Below, piece after piece: positions 8,234 to 13,778 of a stretch of 13,778 nucleotides of DNA (position 1 is the stretch's first letter; each line of letters starts with the position of its first letter). Origin of the DNA: an uncultured Spirochaetales bacterium (GTDB taxonomy: Bacteria > Spirochaetota > Spirochaetia > Treponematales > Treponemataceae); NCBI GenBank assembly GCA_946061495.1, contig CAMGSV010000045.1:1-13778 (forward strand), given 5' to 3'. A program made the position numbers and the translations under genes. Under the pieces are notes generated by a model, which did no database searches, was not told the origin of the DNA, and was given only the letters and a program-made list of their open reading frames with translations.

Positions 8234-8329
8234 TCTGGCAGGATTTGCGGAAGAGGGGGAATTGTGATCTGGAGCTGTCCGCTGTCTTGGAAGATTTGCT
8301 GTTCGTTTTATCTTGCAAGATTTGGCGTT
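8234..8329 (+). repeat. Three degenerate TCTTGcAAGATTTG repeats upstream of polA
   Basis: Copy 1 is at 8234-8250, copy 2 at 8285-8303 and copy 3 at 8311-8329. Copies 2 and 3 (TCTTGGAAGATTTGCTGTT and TCTTGCAAGATTTGGCGTT) match at 16 of 19 positions. Copy 1 (TCTGGCAGGATTTGCGG) matches each of the others at 13 of 17. Starts are 51 and 26 bp apart, near 5 and 2.5 helical turns. The first ten bases of copy 3, TCTTGCAAGA, form a perfect palindrome. This arrangement suggests binding sites for a regulator, but the protein is unknown. Confidence 0.45.
8287..8314 (+). promoter_or_regulatory. Possible polA promoter
   Basis: TTGGAA (8287-8292), a 16-bp spacer and TATCTT (8309-8314) give a weak sigma-70-like match. 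A start near 8321 would leave a leader of about 27 bases. The -35 lies in repeat copy 2 and the -10 runs into the palindrome of copy 3, so a protein bound to these repeats would affect transcription. Confidence 0.35.
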
Positions 8330-8347
8330 TTCCCGTACTCTGGGAAC

Positions 8348-11161
8348 ATGAGCAATCCTTCATTTGACGAGGCGCTGTACATCCTCGATTCCTACGGGCT
8401 CATCTATCGGGCCTACTACGCTTTTATCAATCGCCCCTTGACCAACAAGGAGGGGGTGAATGTTTCTGCCATACATGGATTTTTCAACAACCTGCAGGCC
8501 CTGCTGAAAAAGTACCAGCCAAAGTATCTGGTGGCCGCCTTTGACCCCAAGGGCCCCACCTTCCGCCACCAGCTGTATGACCAGTACAAGGCCACCCGTC
8601 AGAAGACCCCGGAGGACCTCCACGCCCAGGTGCCGGTGATAGAAGAGATTTTGCTGACGCTGGGGGTGCCGGTGCTGCGGCGGGACGGCTTTGAGGCCGA
8701 CGATGTGATTGCCACCCTGGCACGGAAATGCAGCCTGGAGGGACGGACCTGCCGGATTCTTTCTGGGGACAAGGACTTGATGCAGCTGGTGAATGAGACC
8801 ACCCAGATTCTCAAGCCGGAAAAGCCCAGTGGATGGGCGGTGGTGGGAGCCGCCGGTGTGGAGGCTGAGTGGGGCGTTCCCCCGGAGGGAATGCTGGACC
8901 TCCTGTCCCTCATCGGAGACACGGCGGACAACGTGCCGGGAGTTCCCGGAGTGGGCATCAAGACTGCCTTGAAGCTGCTGGGACAGTACGGCAGTCTCGA
9001 TGGTATCTATGCCAACGCCGACGAAATCAAGGGGGCCATCGGTAACAAGATTCGTGACGGCAGGGAGTCCGCCTATTTTTCAAAGGAGCTGATTGCCCTG
9101 CGCTACGATGTGCCGGTGGACTGTGACTTCGATTCCTTCTCCACCCAAACATTAGATTATGCTGCCGCCAGCACCTTCTTCAAAAAGCATGACATGGTTG
9201 TTCTGGCAAAGGCATTCGCCGGCTCTGCCGCAGAAATGGATGGAGCCACTGTGGGTGGTGACGCTGCCCCTGAATCAGAAGACCGTGCCCAGACCGAGGT
9301 CCCTGCAGCTGAAGGTTCGGCCGCCACCAAGACGCTGCGGCCAAATCAAGGGGACTATCGTGGGGTGACGAAGGAGTCGGAGCTGGCGGCTCTCATTGAT
9401 CAGGTGCTGGCCAGTGAGCACAAGACGGTGGCCTTTGACTGCGAGACTGACAGACTCAATCCTCTGGAGGCCGCCCTGGTGGGATTTTCCCTTTCCTGCC
9501 AAGGGGGACAAGCCTGCTACGTGCCGCTGGTGTGTGGCGACCAGCTTCTGGCGGAGAGCAGATGGGGGCCCCTCATGGCGAAGGAGGCCGCCTTGGCCCA
9601 GCTGTCCCGGATTTTCGGCAACAAGGACTGCACCGTCATCATGCACAACGGCAAGTTCGACTACCAGGTGCTCTGTTGCAACGGATTGGAGCGGCCCCGC
9701 TGTTTCATTTGGGACACCATGGTGGCGGCTTGGCTGCTGGATCCAGACAGATCCTCACTGTCCCTGGAATCATTGGCCAAGGACAAGCTGGGGCTGGAGA
9801 CCATTTCCTTCAGCTCCATCGTGCCCAAGGGCTCCACCTTTGCCCACCTGCCCCTGGAGCAGGCCCTTCCCTATGCCAGTGAGGATGCCGACCTGACCTG
9901 GCAGCTCTACCAGCTGTTCAAGCCCCAGCTGGAGCGCACCAACCTGCTGCCGCTCTTTTGGGAGCTGGAGATGCCTGTCCTGCCGATTCTGGCAGAGATG
10001 GAGCTGCGGGGCATTCATATTGAAGGCCGTGAGCTGGAGGCTTACGGACAGGAGTTGGCCCAGGAGATTGGTCAGCTCCAGACTGAAATCTTTGACATTG
10101 TGGGCCACGAGTTCAACATCGCCTCCACCAAGCAGCTCCAGCAGGTGCTCTTTGAGGAGCGGGGACTGCCTACGGGAAAGAAGACAAAGAGCGGCTACTC
10201 CACCGACACCGAGGTGCTGGAGGGGCTGGCGGCCCTAGATGTGGTGCCACGGAAAATCCTTGAGTACCGGGCGAAGACGAAGCTGCTTTCCACCTACGTG
10301 GAGCCCCTGCCGAAGATGGCGGACAAGGATGGGCGCATTCACACCAGCTTTGTCCAGACCGGCACCGCCACGGGCCGCCTTTCCAGCCGGGATCCGAATC
10401 TGCAGAATATTCCCGTGCGGGAGGAGGAGGGGCGACGCATTCGCTCTGCCTTTACTGCCACTCCGGGAACGGTGCTGATTTCCGCCGACTATTCCCAGAT
10501 TGAGCTGGTGCTTTTGGCCCACCTGTCCCAGGATGCGGGTCTCTGTTCCGCCTTTGCCAGCGGTACCGATGTGCACAGGGCTACGGCGTCCCTCATTTTC
10601 GGGGTTGACTTGGAGGCGGTGACACCGGAGATGCGGCGTGTGGCCAAGACCATCAACTTCGGGGTGATGTATGGCATGAGCGCCTTCCGCCTTTCCAATG
10701 AGCTGGGAATCCCTCGTAGTCAGGCCCAGAGCTTCATCGAAAAGTATTTTTCCACCTATGCCAGCATCAACCAGTTCAAGGAACGGATGATTTCCCAGGC
10801 GGAGGAGACGGGCTATGTGGAGACTCTTATGGGCCGCCGACGCTACATTCCTGACATCACCAGCAGCAACAAAAAGGATAAGGCGGGTGCGGAGCGGGTT
10901 GCCGTCAACACGCCGATTCAGGGGTCGGCGGCTGATATTGTAAAGAAGGCCATGCTGGAGGTTTGCAGGCGGCTGCGGGAGTCAGGTTGTCCTGCACAGC
11001 TTTTGCTCCAGGTGCACGATGAGCTGATCTTCGAGTGTCCCCAAGAGGCGGCTGACGAGGCCGTCCGCCTCATCACGGAGGGGATGGAGTCGGTGGTGCA
11101 GCTGCGGGTGCCGCTGAAGGTGTCCGTGGAGGTGGGGCCACGGTGGGGGGATTTCCATTGA
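8348..11161 (+). CDS. polA: DNA polymerase I
   Basis: 937 aa, the usual full-length size. Fills gaps and removes RNA primers in replication and repair. The 5' nuclease domain (about 1-300) has FEADDV, LSGDKDLMQ and IGDTADNVPGVPGVGIKTA. An acidic Ala/Glu-rich linker (about 305-345) follows. The proofreading exonuclease is intact: D364 and E366 (FDCETD), D438 (HNGKFD), Y509 and D513 (YASED). Polymerase motif A is DYSQIEL (D714, E719), motif B R763, K767, F771 and Y775, and motif C HDE (H890-E892). Motif A reads IELVLLAHLS, with V721 where E. coli has Arg712. F771 at the position of E. coli Phe762 fits normal discrimination against dideoxynucleotides. The start at 8348 puts LYILDSYGLIYRAYYAF close to the N-terminus as in other PolA proteins; the frame stays open upstream to 8264 but that part has no homology. 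The Shine-Dalgarno is weak (GGGA). Overlaps coaE by 1 bp. Confidence 0.97.
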   Translation: MSNPSFDEALYILDSYGLIYRAYYAFINRPLTNKEGVNVSAIHGFFNNLQALLKKYQPKYLVAAFDPKGPTFRHQLYDQYKATRQKTPEDLHAQVPVIEEILLTLGVPVLRRDGFEADDVIATLARKCSLEGRTCRILSGDKDLMQLVNETTQILKPEKPSGWAVVGAAGVEAEWGVPPEGMLDLLSLIGDTADNVPGVPGVGIKTALKLLGQYGSLDGIYANADEIKGAIGNKIRDGRESAYFSKELIALRYDVPVDCDFDSFSTQTLDYAAASTFFKKHDMVVLAKAFAGSAAEMDGATVGGDAAPESEDRAQTEVPAAEGSAATKTLRPNQGDYRGVTKESELAALIDQVLASEHKTVAFDCETDRLNPLEAALVGFSLSCQGGQACYVPLVCGDQLLAESRWGPLMAKEAALAQLSRIFGNKDCTVIMHNGKFDYQVLCCNGLERPRCFIWDTMVAAWLLDPDRSSLSLESLAKDKLGLETISFSSIVPKGSTFAHLPLEQALPYASEDADLTWQLYQLFKPQLERTNLLPLFWELEMPVLPILAEMELRGIHIEGRELEAYGQELAQEIGQLQTEIFDIVGHEFNIASTKQLQQVLFEERGLPTGKKTKSGYSTDTEVLEGLAALDVVPRKILEYRAKTKLLSTYVEPLPKMADKDGRIHTSFVQTGTATGRLSSRDPNLQNIPVREEEGRRIRSAFTATPGTVLISADYSQIELVLLAHLSQDAGLCSAFASGTDVHRATASLIFGVDLEAVTPEMRRVAKTINFGVMYGMSAFRLSNELGIPRSQAQSFIEKYFSTYASINQFKERMISQAEETGYVETLMGRRRYIPDITSSNKKDKAGAERVAVNTPIQGSAADIVKKAMLEVCRRLRESGCPAQLLLQVHDELIFECPQEAADEAVRLITEGMESVVQLRVPLKVSVEVGPRWGDFH

Positions 11162-11817
11162 TGGTGGACTGGGAGAATCGAAGTGAGCCGGTCATCTGCG
11201 TCACCGGTCCCATGGCGGCGGGAAAGAATCTTGCCTCGGACATTCTTGCCGCCAAGGGCTGGGCCTGCGTTGACGCGGACAAGGTGGCCCACCAGGCGCT
11301 GGACTTGTTGAAGGATGAGATTGTGGCCCTCCATCAAGACAAGGCCCAGCGGCTGGGAATCCAGCTGGTGAACCAGGACGGGAGCCTCAACCGCCGGGGA
11401 ATTGGCCTTTTGGTGTTTGACGACGAGGTTGCCCTGTCCCGCCACGAGCAGCTGGTGCATCCCAAGGTGGAGGAGCTGCTGGAGGAGTTCGTGGCGGCCC
11501 ATCCCCAGGAGCCGGTGGTGCTGAATGCCACCGTATTGTATAAAGTTCATATAATTAAGCGGTGCGGGGTGGTTCTCTTTGTGGATGCGCCAAAAATCAT
11601 CCGTTTTTTCCGTGCCCGCCGCCGTGATTCCATGGCGCCTGCACAAATTCTGTCAAGATTTCGTTCCCAATCAGGCATCTTTGCTAAATATAAAAATTCA
11701 AATGCCGATACATACAGAGTATGGAACATTTCAACTCCATGCGCACTGGAATGCAAACTAGAAAGGATTTTGACAGAATGGAACAGAAGAAGATATTGTG
11801 GATCATTGCAAGTGTAG
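11161..11817 (+). CDS. coaE: Dephospho-CoA kinase, atypical P-loop
   Basis: 218 aa, typical length. Phosphorylates the 3'-OH of the ribose in dephospho-CoA, the last step of coenzyme A synthesis, in the cytoplasm. The P-loop is GPMAAGKN (16-23), with Asn where GxxxxGK[S/T] is standard. VDADKVAH (37-44) matches the family's DxD substrate motif, and LNRRGIGLLVFDD followed by LVHPKVEELL matches the CoaE lid and core region. The ATG at 11161 shares its A with the polA TGA, with GGGGGG at 11145-11150 as a likely ribosome site; GTG (11143) and TTG (11158) alternatives exist in frame. Translation is probably coupled to polA. I recall polA and coaE also being neighbours in Borrelia. The last third of the gene is unusually AT-rich. 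The 3' end overlaps the next gene by 40 bp. Confidence 0.88.
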   Translation: MVDWENRSEPVICVTGPMAAGKNLASDILAAKGWACVDADKVAHQALDLLKDEIVALHQDKAQRLGIQLVNQDGSLNRRGIGLLVFDDEVALSRHEQLVHPKVEELLEEFVAAHPQEPVVLNATVLYKVHIIKRCGVVLFVDAPKIIRFFRARRRDSMAPAQILSRFRSQSGIFAKYKNSNADTYRVWNISTPCALECKLERILTEWNRRRYCGSLQV

Positions 11818-12623
11818 GAGTCTTTTTGTTGGTGGTCATGGGTGCCGCACTGATTATCAATCGCCCTGCCCAAGCTGTGGAGCCCGCACTGGCCTCCCTC
11901 CAGTCTCCCAACGACACTTGGATTATGCCTCCCGCCACTGAGCCCGCTCCCCAGGCTTCCGCCACCGAGGAAACTGGCAACTTCCAGACCCAGGGACAGC
12001 TGGTGGACGGTGCTGCTGCCGCTGTTCCGGGTGGGTCTGCTGGAGCCGAGAGAAACATGGTGGATACCATGACCGTCTATTCTGGTACTACCAATGTGTA
12101 CGGTGCTGCTGGAACCACCACCATTGATTTGAATGGCCTCAAGGAGGCCGTTCAGCAGGCTACCATTACCGCCACTAACCAAGCTGGCGCCACTGCCGTT
12201 GCTTCTGGAAGTGCGAGCACCGCCGCACAGGCTCCTGCTGCTGAGGCAACAAAGCCTGTGGCTTCAACTCCAAAGCCTGCCACCAGCACTTCCAAGCCTG
12301 CTGCTGCTTCCACCACAAAGGCAACGACCAAGGCTGAGTCTGCTAAATCAACTAACAAGTTAGCGGACCAGTTCTGGGTACAGGTGGCATCAGTCACCAA
12401 CAAGAACAATGCCGAGGCAGCCCGGGAGGCACTGGCAGCCAATAAGATTGAGAGTGAGATTTTTACCCATAATGCCGATGACGGCAAGCTCTACTACCGC
12501 CTGCGGGTTGGTCCCTACACCACCAGAACTGAGGCTGAGTACTGGAAGGGTCGCATCGCTCTGATTGACGAATTTGCTGATGCCCAGAGTTATATCACCA
12601 ATAGTACTGCCAAAAAGCAATAA
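11778..12623 (+). CDS. Membrane-anchored SPOR-domain protein
   Basis: 281 aa. One transmembrane helix (about 6-27) near the N-terminus, then a long low-complexity periplasmic linker rich in Ala, Thr, Ser and Pro with repeated (T/S)KP(A/V) units (about 155-195), and a C-terminal SPOR domain (about 197-275: DQFWVQVAS through YYRLRVGPYTTRTEAE to the end). SPOR domains bind glycan strands stripped of stem peptides at division septa, so a role in cell division or wall remodelling is likely (FtsN/DedD-like layout). The ATG at 11778 is chosen because the membrane helix follows directly and AAAGGA lies at 11762-11767, although the spacing is long. An upstream in-frame ATG (11721) would add 19 polar residues. 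Overlaps coaE by 40 bp in another frame; followed by a strong terminator. Confidence 0.85.
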   Translation: MEQKKILWIIASVGVFLLVVMGAALIINRPAQAVEPALASLQSPNDTWIMPPATEPAPQASATEETGNFQTQGQLVDGAAAAVPGGSAGAERNMVDTMTVYSGTTNVYGAAGTTTIDLNGLKEAVQQATITATNQAGATAVASGSASTAAQAPAAEATKPVASTPKPATSTSKPAAASTTKATTKAESAKSTNKLADQFWVQVASVTNKNNAEAAREALAANKIESEIFTHNADDGKLYYRLRVGPYTTRTEAEYWKGRIALIDEFADAQSYITNSTAKKQ

Positions 12624-12670
12624 CCTTGGTTGAAACAAGAAACTTCAGTTCCGAAAGGCTGCTGTTTCCT

Positions 12671-12679
12671 TGCTACAAT
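12671..12679 (+). promoter_or_regulatory. Possible extended -10 promoter before the terminator
   Basis: TGC-TACAAT matches an extended -10 element, but only a poor -35 (TTCCGA, 12649-12654, 19-bp spacer) lies upstream. If active it would start near 12686 and give an RNA of about 65 bases ending at the terminator. Confidence 0.25.
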
Positions 12680-12718
12680 TTAGTGCAGCATAAACCTGTG
12701 CTCATAATTTTCTCCTCT

Positions 12719-12751
12719 GGGGCTGCCTCACCAGGTAGCCCCGCTTTTTTT
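12719..12751 (+). terminator. Rho-independent terminator of the polA-coaE-SPOR operon
   Basis: GGGGCTGCCT (12719-12728) pairs with AGGTAGCCCC (12733-12742) across a CACC loop. This is a 10-bp stem with one G-T pair, followed by GC and seven T residues (12745-12751). On the minus strand the hairpin has no T-run after it, so it is not a good terminator for the opposing gene. Confidence 0.9.
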
Positions 12752-12776
12752 GTGGTAGAGTTTTTGTCAGAAGGCT

Positions 12777-13778
12777 TTATAGATTTAAAGCTCGGCATAG
12801 CCGCTCCACCAGCAGGGGAATCTGCTCCTTTTTCAAGGCTGAATAACTCACGACCAGCAGCGGAAGTTGGGTAGCATCAGTCTTATGATGAAAAAAATGA
12901 TGCAGCAATGCCACCTGCACCCCCGCTTGCTTCAGTTTTTCCTGCAGCTGCTGATTGCTTGATGTCGTGTTCACCCGCAGCAGAAAATGGAGGCCCGCAT
13001 CCTTGCCACTGATGGAAATGCGAGAGGCGAGGGCACTCCGTCCCAACTGGAGAATAAGGTTGTCTCTCACATTGCGATAATGGTTCTTCTTTCGAGCCAG
13101 GTGCTTTTCATAGTGCCCCTCTTGTATGAATCGGGCCAGCGTCAACTGCTCTATGCTGGAGACCGTGCAGGAGTAAAATCCCAGCTGCTGTCGGAACCGT
13201 TGCACCAGATTCCAGGGGAGAACCATGTAGCTGATGCGCAGAGAGGGCGTGAGGGTTTTTGTGAAGGTGTTCAGGTAAATTACGTGGCCTGACGATTCCT
13301 TGGAAGTGTCGGCGTGCCTTGGAGTATTGGAATCAAGCTGGCTTGGATTTGTTGCGGCCTGCAGGCTTTGGTTGGCCTCCTCCAGGGAGAAGAGTGTCTC
13401 CAGGGGACGGCCGGTAAAGCGGAATTCGCTGTCGTAGTCGTCCTCAATGATGAACCGCTGCTGACCTCCTCCACGAGCCCAAGCGAGAAGCTCCTGTCGT
13501 CGCTTGATGGGCATGATGATGCCGCTGGGGAAATGGTGAGCGGGAGACACCAGTACCGCATCCACCTGCTGTTTTACTAGCTCCTCCACGGTGACCCCCG
13601 ATGTGTCCATGGCCACCGGAGTCCAGTCCACCCCCATGGCCTCCATGATGCGGGCGGGCTTCTGGTAGCCGGGATCCTCCACTCCATAGCGCAGGTTTCT
13701 GCCTAAAAGCTGGAGCACCAGGGAATACAGGTATTCCGTGCCCGAAGAAAAGAGCAGGAACACAGCATGGAGAATATC
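12777..13778 (-). CDS. MocR/PdxR-type regulator, C-terminal aminotransferase-fold part (5' end outside window)
   Basis: The frame is open from the right edge to the TAA at 12779-12777. The visible part (about 333 codons) is the class-I-aminotransferase-like domain of the MocR branch of GntR regulators. It has FSSGTEYL near the edge, SPAHHFPSGIIMPIKRRQELL, IIEDDYDSEFRF, and TFTKTLTPSLRISYMVLP, whose Lys (codon 13259-13257) is the expected PLP-binding residue. The GTG at 13763 is not the true start: the frame and family homology continue past it, and the N-terminal winged-helix domain must lie beyond the window. About 30 residues rich in Ser, Asn, Gln and Thr are inserted between RPLETLF and GHVIYLNTF, longer than usual there. 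Members bind PLP and regulate vitamin B6 or amino-acid genes; the target here is unknown. Full aminotransferase activity is not expected but cannot be excluded. Confidence 0.88.
   Translation of the reverse strand, partial: DILHAVFLLFSSGTEYLYSLVLQLLGRNLRYGVEDPGYQKPARIMEAMGVDWTPVAMDTSGVTVEELVKQQVDAVLVSPAHHFPSGIIMPIKRRQELLAWARGGGQQRFIIEDDYDSEFRFTGRPLETLFSLEEANQSLQAATNPSQLDSNTPRHADTSKESSGHVIYLNTFTKTLTPSLRISYMVLPWNLVQRFRQQLGFYSCTVSSIEQLTLARFIQEGHYEKHLARKKNHYRNVRDNLILQLGRSALASRISISGKDAGLHFLLRVNTTSSNQQLQEKLKQAGVQVALLHHFFHHKTDATQLPLLVVSYSALKKEQIPLLVERLCRALNL

Larger units (their letters stand above)
7956..8347. other. 392-bp divergent intergenic region
   Basis: The region lies between hemerythrin (leftward) and polA (rightward). 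From the left it holds the hemerythrin promoter (8005-8034), then a stretch at 8040-8210 with no feature I can name. Next comes a compact inverted repeat at 8212-8230, where CTGGAA pairs with TTCCAG, or alternatively ACTGG with CCAGT. Three degenerate repeats at 8234-8329 overlap the probable polA promoter. Short open frames here (a 39-codon frame at 8090-8209 on + and a 91-codon frame on -) have no recognisable protein character. No tRNA or known riboswitch fold was recognised by eye. Confidence 0.6.

Noticed and set aside
8264..8347. 28-codon upstream extension of polA
   Set aside because: The extension has no PolA-like sequence, and PolA proteins start a few residues before the first beta strand, which fits the ATG at 8348. 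It would also cover the repeats and probable promoter.
8088..8363. Small open frames in the hemerythrin-polA gap (91 codons on -, 39 codons at 8090-8209 on +)
   Set aside because: Neither has a good ribosome site or recognisable protein character. The minus frame overlaps the polA start.
12691..12714. Similarity of AACCTGTGCTCATAATTTTC to the malQ promoter (ACCTGTGCTATAATTTC)
   Set aside because: One extra base disrupts the -10 and no -35 is at the right distance. The resemblance is probably chance in AT-rich sequence.
12626..12874. 82-codon plus-strand frame after the SPOR gene
   Set aside because: It starts at TTG just after the SPOR stop, reads through the terminator hairpin and into the end of the opposing regulator gene.
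1..13778. CRISPR arrays, insertion sequences, tRNA or rRNA genes, defence systems
   Set aside because: I saw no regularly spaced repeats, transposase motifs, terminal inverted repeats, cloverleaf or rRNA-like sequence on a read of both strands.

Overview
The window (about 13.8 kb, mostly GC-rich) looks like ordinary chromosome from a fermentative, anaerobic or microaerophilic bacterium. The best guess is a spirochaete of the Treponema/Spirochaeta type. This is inferred from a large cytoplasmic GH13 enzyme next to malQ, a tight polA-coaE pair followed by a SPOR-domain gene, and a spirochaete-style lipobox (L-G-A-C). No 16S rRNA or other decisive marker is present, so the assignment is tentative.

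Left block (+ strand, 103-7462): malQ (4-alpha-glucanotransferase), then a 1334-residue GH13 alpha-amylase-family enzyme, then a lipoprotein methionine sulfoxide reductase MsrA-MsrB fusion. Gaps are 58 bp and 9 bp, with no terminator visible between the genes, so they are probably co-transcribed. A strong promoter (TTGACT, 16 bp, TGC-TATAAT) lies so close to malQ that the mRNA is predicted to be leaderless. MalQ and the amylase probably remodel and degrade glycogen or maltodextrins in the cytoplasm. MsrAB repairs oxidised methionines at the cell envelope.

Middle (7488-8347): a convergent bacteriohemerythrin gene on the minus strand, with all seven di-iron ligands, stops 25 bp from msrAB. It is followed by a 392-bp divergent intergenic region. 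That region holds a hemerythrin promoter, hairpins, and three degenerate copies of a 17-19 bp repeat placed over the probable polA promoter.

Right block (+ strand, 8348-12623): polA (full-length DNA polymerase I with intact 5' nuclease, proofreading and polymerase motifs), coaE (overlapping polA by 1 bp) and a membrane-anchored SPOR-domain protein (overlapping coaE by 40 bp). The block ends in a clear rho-independent terminator at 12719-12751. The end of coaE and the start of the SPOR gene sit in a local AT-rich island.

Right edge (12777-13778, minus strand): the C-terminal part of a MocR/PdxR-type transcription regulator with an aminotransferase fold. Its N-terminal DNA-binding half lies outside the window.

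I found no mobile element, CRISPR array, tRNA, rRNA or obvious defence or biosynthetic system. The more unusual signals are the leaderless malQ, the altered GH13 region IV, the lysine-rich tails on both starch enzymes, the polA upstream repeat array, a non-canonical P-loop in CoaE, and a possible small RNA ending at the terminator.
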